From: Natronohydrobacter sp. | GTDB lineage: Bacteria > Pseudomonadota > Alphaproteobacteria > Rhodobacterales > Rhodobacteraceae | DNA: 19,172 nucleotides | Direction: 5' to 3' | Assembly (NCBI GenBank): GCA_007117255.1 | Contig: SKGU01000305.1 | Coordinates: forward strand, 1-19,172 | In this document: piece by piece, positions 16,359 through 19,172 of the stretch | Numbering within the stretch: position 1 is the first letter of the stretch | Layout: the number at the start of each line of letters is the position of its first letter | Made by a program: the position numbers and the translations under genes | The notes under the pieces: generated by a model | Databases searched by the model: none | What the model was told of the DNA's origin: nothing | Seen by the model: the letters and a program-made list of their open reading frames with translations, nothing else

Positions 16359-17306
16359 TTAGTTGCAGGTATAGGTCACACCCATTGCCGCATCTATCTG
16401 GCGGATGACCGACCAGTTTTCCTGAAATGTGATCGGGATGAACTGGCTTTCGCCCTGTGCACCAAACTCGCGCTCCAGCCCGGTGCCTTCCCATTCGAAG
16501 CTGAAGAAGGCTTCTTGAATCTTCTCCTGAAGGTCGGGGTGCAGGTTGTAGACTGTGCCGTAACCCGATGTCGGGAAAGTGTCGGATTTATAGATCGTGA
16601 CCAGATCATCGCGGCTGACGACATCGCGCGCGACCATCCGCGTCAGAACCGAATTCGCGATGGCGGCGGCGTCATAATCCTGATTGGCGACACCAAGGAT
16701 CGAATTGTCATGCGCGCCGGAGAATGCGGGTGTGTAGTTTTCGTCCACAACCAGCCCGAATTCGGCTTCGAGCAGCGCTTGCGGTGCCTTGAAACCGGAA
16801 TTTGACGTTTCTGCCGTGAAAGCCAGTTGACGCCCGTCAAGGTCTTCCAGCGCCTCGATGCCTGAACCCGGATAGGTGATGATTTCCATCTCATAGCCGA
16901 AGGAACCGTCCTCGGCAGCCATCATGATGAAGGGGCGGAAACCGGCGCATGCCACGGCTATGGGGTTGGAACCCGTGTTGATCGCTGCGATATGCAACCG
17001 GCCCGCGCGCATGGCTTCAAGCTGGGCGGCGTTGGACTGAACCGGGAAGAACTGCACCGGCTTGCCGGTAACTTCCGACATGTGGTCCAGAAATTCGGCC
17101 CAGACATCTTCATATACTGCCGGGTCTTCGACCGGGGTATAGGCAAAGACCAGAACCGCAGGGTCAATCCATTCGCTGGGGTCGGTCGGGATGTCGGCGA
17201 TAAGATCGCCATCCGCATCGGTAAAGCGCGGGTCCAGATTAAAAGCGCCCGCCGGAAGGGCCAGCGCTACACCAAATGCCACTGTCGAAAGAAGCCTTGC
17301 AGTCAT
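16359..17306 (-). CDS. phnD: Phosphonate-type ABC transporter periplasmic binding protein PhnD, 315 aa
   Basis: A signal peptide covers residues 1-21, ending AGA before F22. The mature protein has the PhnD fold markers: a lobe with FFPVQSNAAQLEAMRAGRLH (86-105), IAAINTGSNP (106-115), the anion-binding turn ETSNSGFKAP (166-175), which matches the S/T-S-G motif of PhnD, and SGAHDNSILGVANQDYDAAA (196-215), whose His matches a ligand residue of E. coli PhnD. A ribosome binding site GAAAGGA (17314-17320) lies 7 bases before the ATG. It is the first gene of the operon, behind a Pho box. The ligand may be a phosphonate, phosphite or a related phosphorus compound. No C-P lyase, phnWX or ptx gene is in the window, so the catabolic partner must lie elsewhere. 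Confidence 0.92.
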   Translation of the reverse strand: MTARLLSTVAFGVALALPAGAFNLDPRFTDADGDLIADIPTDPSEWIDPAVLVFAYTPVEDPAVYEDVWAEFLDHMSEVTGKPVQFFPVQSNAAQLEAMRAGRLHIAAINTGSNPIAVACAGFRPFIMMAAEDGSFGYEMEIITYPGSGIEALEDLDGRQLAFTAETSNSGFKAPQALLEAEFGLVVDENYTPAFSGAHDNSILGVANQDYDAAAIANSVLTRMVARDVVSRDDLVTIYKSDTFPTSGYGTVYNLHPDLQEKIQEAFFSFEWEGTGLEREFGAQGESQFIPITFQENWSVIRQIDAAMGVTYTCN

Positions 17307-17356
17307 GTCGTGTTCCTTTCAGGTAACTTGCATGACCGTCGGCGTAGTTATTTTGC

Positions 17357-17374
17357 ATGACAGCTAGGTGACAT
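17357..17374 (-). promoter_or_regulatory. Pho box (PhoB binding site) upstream of phnD
   Basis: On the minus strand, positions 17374-17357 read ATGTCACCTAGCTGTCAT. Two direct TGTCA half-sites begin 11 bp apart with a 4-bp spacer (7-4-7 layout), and the second half CTGTCAT is perfect against the consensus CTGTCAT-N4-CTGTCAY. It lies about 50 bp upstream of the phnD ATG, the right place to stand in for a -35 element. I do not see a strong -10; TAACTA at 17345-17350 is one candidate. It predicts induction of the operon under phosphate limitation by PhoB. Confidence 0.72.
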
Positions 17375-17805
17375 TTGAGCGAAGGTTTGATGACGAAACG
17401 CAATCTGACCATGACATTTCTGCCTGCGCCACACTGTGCATCATGTCGCCCGCACCAAGGTGCGGCTAAAGCGACGGAGTTGGTTTTGCAGACATATGCA
17501 GTCAGGATTTTATTGGCTGGGTTCTAGTGAGATGCCCCCTGCAGGGATATAGCACGAAGGCGTATCATGGCGGTGCGGGCCGCGCGCTTCAATCCGGCTT
17601 GTCAGTGTGTGCAAAGGGGCGAGTGCCGCGGGGGCCAGTGAATGGAAAATCCTTTCCTCCCGATTGCGTGGAGGGTTTGTGATGCAATTCTGCCCGAACT
17701 CCCTAAAAACACGCATACCCGCCGCCCCCCAAATTCTCGATAGGTGCAGGTCGGTATCAGGTCAGAGGGGGGGTGGTTTCCGGTGACAGTCTTGATCTTG
17801 GCGGG
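17375..17805. other. Intergenic region between phnD promoter and the propeller-protein gene
   Basis: About 430 bp hold no gene that I can support. A minus-strand 68-codon open frame covers 17510-17716, but it has no ribosome binding site, no recognisable motif and a biased composition (Arg, His, Pro). A short inverted repeat CCGCACC/GGTGCGG at 17450-17465, with a 2-base centre, could be a protein-binding palindrome. A G/C-rich patch with homopolymeric G/C runs occurs at 17722-17775. No rho-independent terminator with a T-run is evident for the propeller gene, and no tRNA or known RNA fold was recognised. Confidence 0.4.
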
Positions 17806-18777
17806 TCAATTGTCAGGGGCCGCCAACTCTGTTGAGAAACGGTAGAACAAGTTCGGCTCGGAAACGATGAAGAGGCGACCCTCGTTATCCATCGTCACCC
17901 CCTCTGCTTGCGGAATAGCTGTCTGCAAACCATGTGCACCTGGCCGCAAGCGCAGAACATAGACCAACTGCCCTTCTTCATCATATTCGAGAAGCATTTT
18001 CGAGGCATCGCTCAAGAGAAGTAGCTTCCCCGAAGGCTCGTGCCGCATGAGCGACGAAAGGTCCAGCAGGGCAAGCCGATGCAGCCAAGGCAGATTATGC
18101 GATGAGACGGACAAGGACCGCTCTCGTTCCGAATGGTCAGACAGAAGCCCATCGACCAAAAGTATTCTGATCGGCAGCCTCGCTTGCACCAGATAGAGCC
18201 TGTTATTGCGAGAGTCCCACGATACGCCCTCGAAACCCAAATTACGCAAATATCCAAAGTTGAGTTGTAGGATCGGTGATCTATCGACTTCAAGAACTTC
18301 GGTGTCCGGGTCAATCTGGACAAGATGAATTGACTGATCCCTTTCATCAGCGATCAGAAACCTGTTTCCGTGCACATGGCTTATGCCCTCTGTGTCTTTC
18401 GCGCCTTTGATGGGAATGAGGCGCAAAAGCGTGCCATCGGTGCTCAACTCTGCAACTGCGGGGGGATTGTTGATGACGGTAAACAATGTGTTGGTATCCG
18501 ACGCATAGGTTAGGCCTGACAGATTCTTGTTCAATCCTTCGATGGCCAGACCGTCGATATCAACAACAAGTCCCGCTACAATGCTATCCGCAACAACATG
18601 GCCGCGCCCCGCCGGGCTAGACATCATCAAGGCCGGAGACAGGGCACCAGACAGCCACGCCCAGATCAATACTGCTACGGCACCCGCGACCATGATTGCC
18701 CGTCCAAGCCAGCCCAACCGGCGCTTTGCTAAACTGGTTGACGCGACCTTGCTTGTATTTTCAGGATCCGTTGGCAA
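17806..18777 (-). CDS. SdiA-regulated / YjiK-family membrane-anchored beta-propeller protein, 323 aa
   Basis: The start is a TTG at 18777, preceded by AGGGGG about six bases upstream and by an in-frame TAG just beyond, so translation cannot begin earlier. Residues 1-26 are cytoplasmic and basic, then one membrane anchor (about 27-46, AIMVAGAVAVLIWAWLSGAL). The rest is periplasmic and shows the repeated blade pattern of the SdiA-regulated (PF06977/YjiK) family: NLSGLTYASDTNTLFTVINN, AELSTDGTLLRLIPI, DTEGISHVHGNRFLIADERD, NLGFEGVSWDSRNNRLYLVQ and PQAEGVTMDNEGRLFIVSEP. The family folds as a propeller; its function is unknown. It stands alone, on the same strand as the phn operon but without an obvious link to it. 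Confidence 0.85.
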   Translation of the reverse strand: MPTDPENTSKVASTSLAKRRLGWLGRAIMVAGAVAVLIWAWLSGALSPALMMSSPAGRGHVVADSIVAGLVVDIDGLAIEGLNKNLSGLTYASDTNTLFTVINNPPAVAELSTDGTLLRLIPIKGAKDTEGISHVHGNRFLIADERDQSIHLVQIDPDTEVLEVDRSPILQLNFGYLRNLGFEGVSWDSRNNRLYLVQARLPIRILLVDGLLSDHSERERSLSVSSHNLPWLHRLALLDLSSLMRHEPSGKLLLLSDASKMLLEYDEEGQLVYVLRLRPGAHGLQTAIPQAEGVTMDNEGRLFIVSEPNLFYRFSTELAAPDN

Positions 18778-18890
18778 AAGCGCCCCCTAAAGACGATTGG
18801 CAGTTACCCAGATTGGCCTTTGGTAGATCAAACAAAGACTCAGTGGCGCAATTTTTGTCGTGACAGGGCCGCGCAGTCTGGTTTCGCGCT

Positions 18891-19013
18891 ATGACAAAAG
18901 ATCACCATCGTCAAGCTGATGAAATTTTGGCGCTCGGTCAGAGAGGTCAGGCACTTGCTGGCGCATTGTTCAATTTGACCCATGCAAGGCTTTGCGAAGA
19001 ATGCGGGCTATAA
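18891..19013 (+). CDS. Possible small ORF, 40 aa, unknown
   Basis: An ATG at 18891 opens a frame of 40 codons to the TAA at 19011-19013. The product is polar at first (MTKDHHRQADEILALGQRGQ) with a short helix-like part and two Cys near the end (ARLCEECGL). There is no Shine-Dalgarno sequence before the ATG and no recognised domain. It could be a true small protein, the 5' stub of a gene cut by the nearby insertion sequence, or chance. I cannot tell which. Confidence 0.25.
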   Translation: MTKDHHRQADEILALGQRGQALAGALFNLTHARLCEECGL

Positions 19014-19066
19014 AAACTTCTTGAGATTGTTGCAAAAATCGAAACGAATGCGCCTAGTCCCCTGAT

Positions 19067-19171
19067 TCAGGCGATTTGCGGGTAAAGGTAAAGGAGTTTG
19101 GTTCTCGCGTCTTCGGTGGTGAAGTGCCATTTGGTTTTGTCTTGTGCGTTGTTTCGATTTTGGGTCCAAGC
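19067..19171 (-). mobile_element. IS630-family transposase, C-terminal end (partial)
   Basis: The last 34 residues of a minus-strand protein lie at the window edge, ending in a TGA at 19067-19069. They contain NNAQDKTKWHFTTEDARTKL followed by LYLYPQIA. The pattern W-x-FTT-x-DAR-x-KL ... LYP is the characteristic C-terminus of IS630-family DDE transposases. The rest of the gene is beyond the window. Just after the stop, the plus strand reads CTAGTCCCCTGATTC; a TA at 19055-19056, next to a possible terminal repeat starting GTCCCC, would fit the family's TA target preference, so the element's end is probably at about 19057. The transposase call is firm for the family; the exact end is inference. 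Confidence 0.75.
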
Positions 19172-19172
19172 G

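Noticed and set aside
16282..16494. N-terminal extension of PhnC to 346 aa
   Set aside because: It crosses the end of phnD and a 12-bp hairpin and has no PhnC homology; the ATG at 16281 has a good ribosome binding site.
17510..17716. 68-codon minus-strand open frame in the phnD upstream region
   Set aside because: No ribosome binding site, no motif and biased composition; also no tRNA or known RNA structure recognised there.

Overview
The window looks like a chromosomal accessory region of an alphaproteobacterium, most likely a member of the Rhodobacterales. The reasons are a GC-rich coding style, a phnDCE operon with two PhnE permeases, and proteins with the feel of that group. This assignment is inference from sequence style, because no rRNA or housekeeping marker is present.

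Positions 1-8896 (+ strand) hold a cluster of secreted or cell-surface genes. The 3' end of one gene is followed by a 387-aa secreted protein ending in a DUF11-like domain. Next comes a 1650-aa protein with a signal peptide, a series of Ig-like and DUF11-like modules and a C-terminal region resembling an outer-membrane beta-barrel. Last is an ~870-aa exported protein with two glycine-rich domains, two PKD/REJ-like domains and a terminal DUF11-like domain. The last two genes overlap as ATGA. A GC-rich hairpin with a T-run separates the first two complete genes. I read this as an undescribed envelope-anchored surface structure, but its function cannot be told from sequence.

Positions about 8897-9720 (- strand) carry decayed remains of a tripartite tricarboxylate transporter: tctC with frameshifts and an internal deletion, and tctA with a frameshift and deletions. 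The tctA remnant abuts the stop codon of the surface cluster, so the region has been rearranged.

Positions 9981-17306 (- strand) hold seven co-directional transport genes, read from high to low coordinate: phnD, phnC, phnE, phnE (phosphonate-type ABC importer), then an ATPase, a periplasmic binding protein and a fused double permease of the FbpABC / AepXVW / PhnSTU superfamily. A well-formed Pho box lies about 50 bp upstream of phnD, so phosphate starvation probably induces the operon through PhoB. Each binding-protein gene is followed by a perfect hairpin of 10-12 bp, a usual device for making more binding protein than membrane components. The context suggests that the second transporter may also import an organophosphonate such as 2-aminoethylphosphonate rather than ferric iron.

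Positions 17307-17805 are mostly non-coding. A membrane-anchored SdiA-regulated/YjiK-family propeller protein follows (17806-18777, - strand), then a doubtful 40-aa ORF, and the window ends in the 3' end of an IS630-family transposase.
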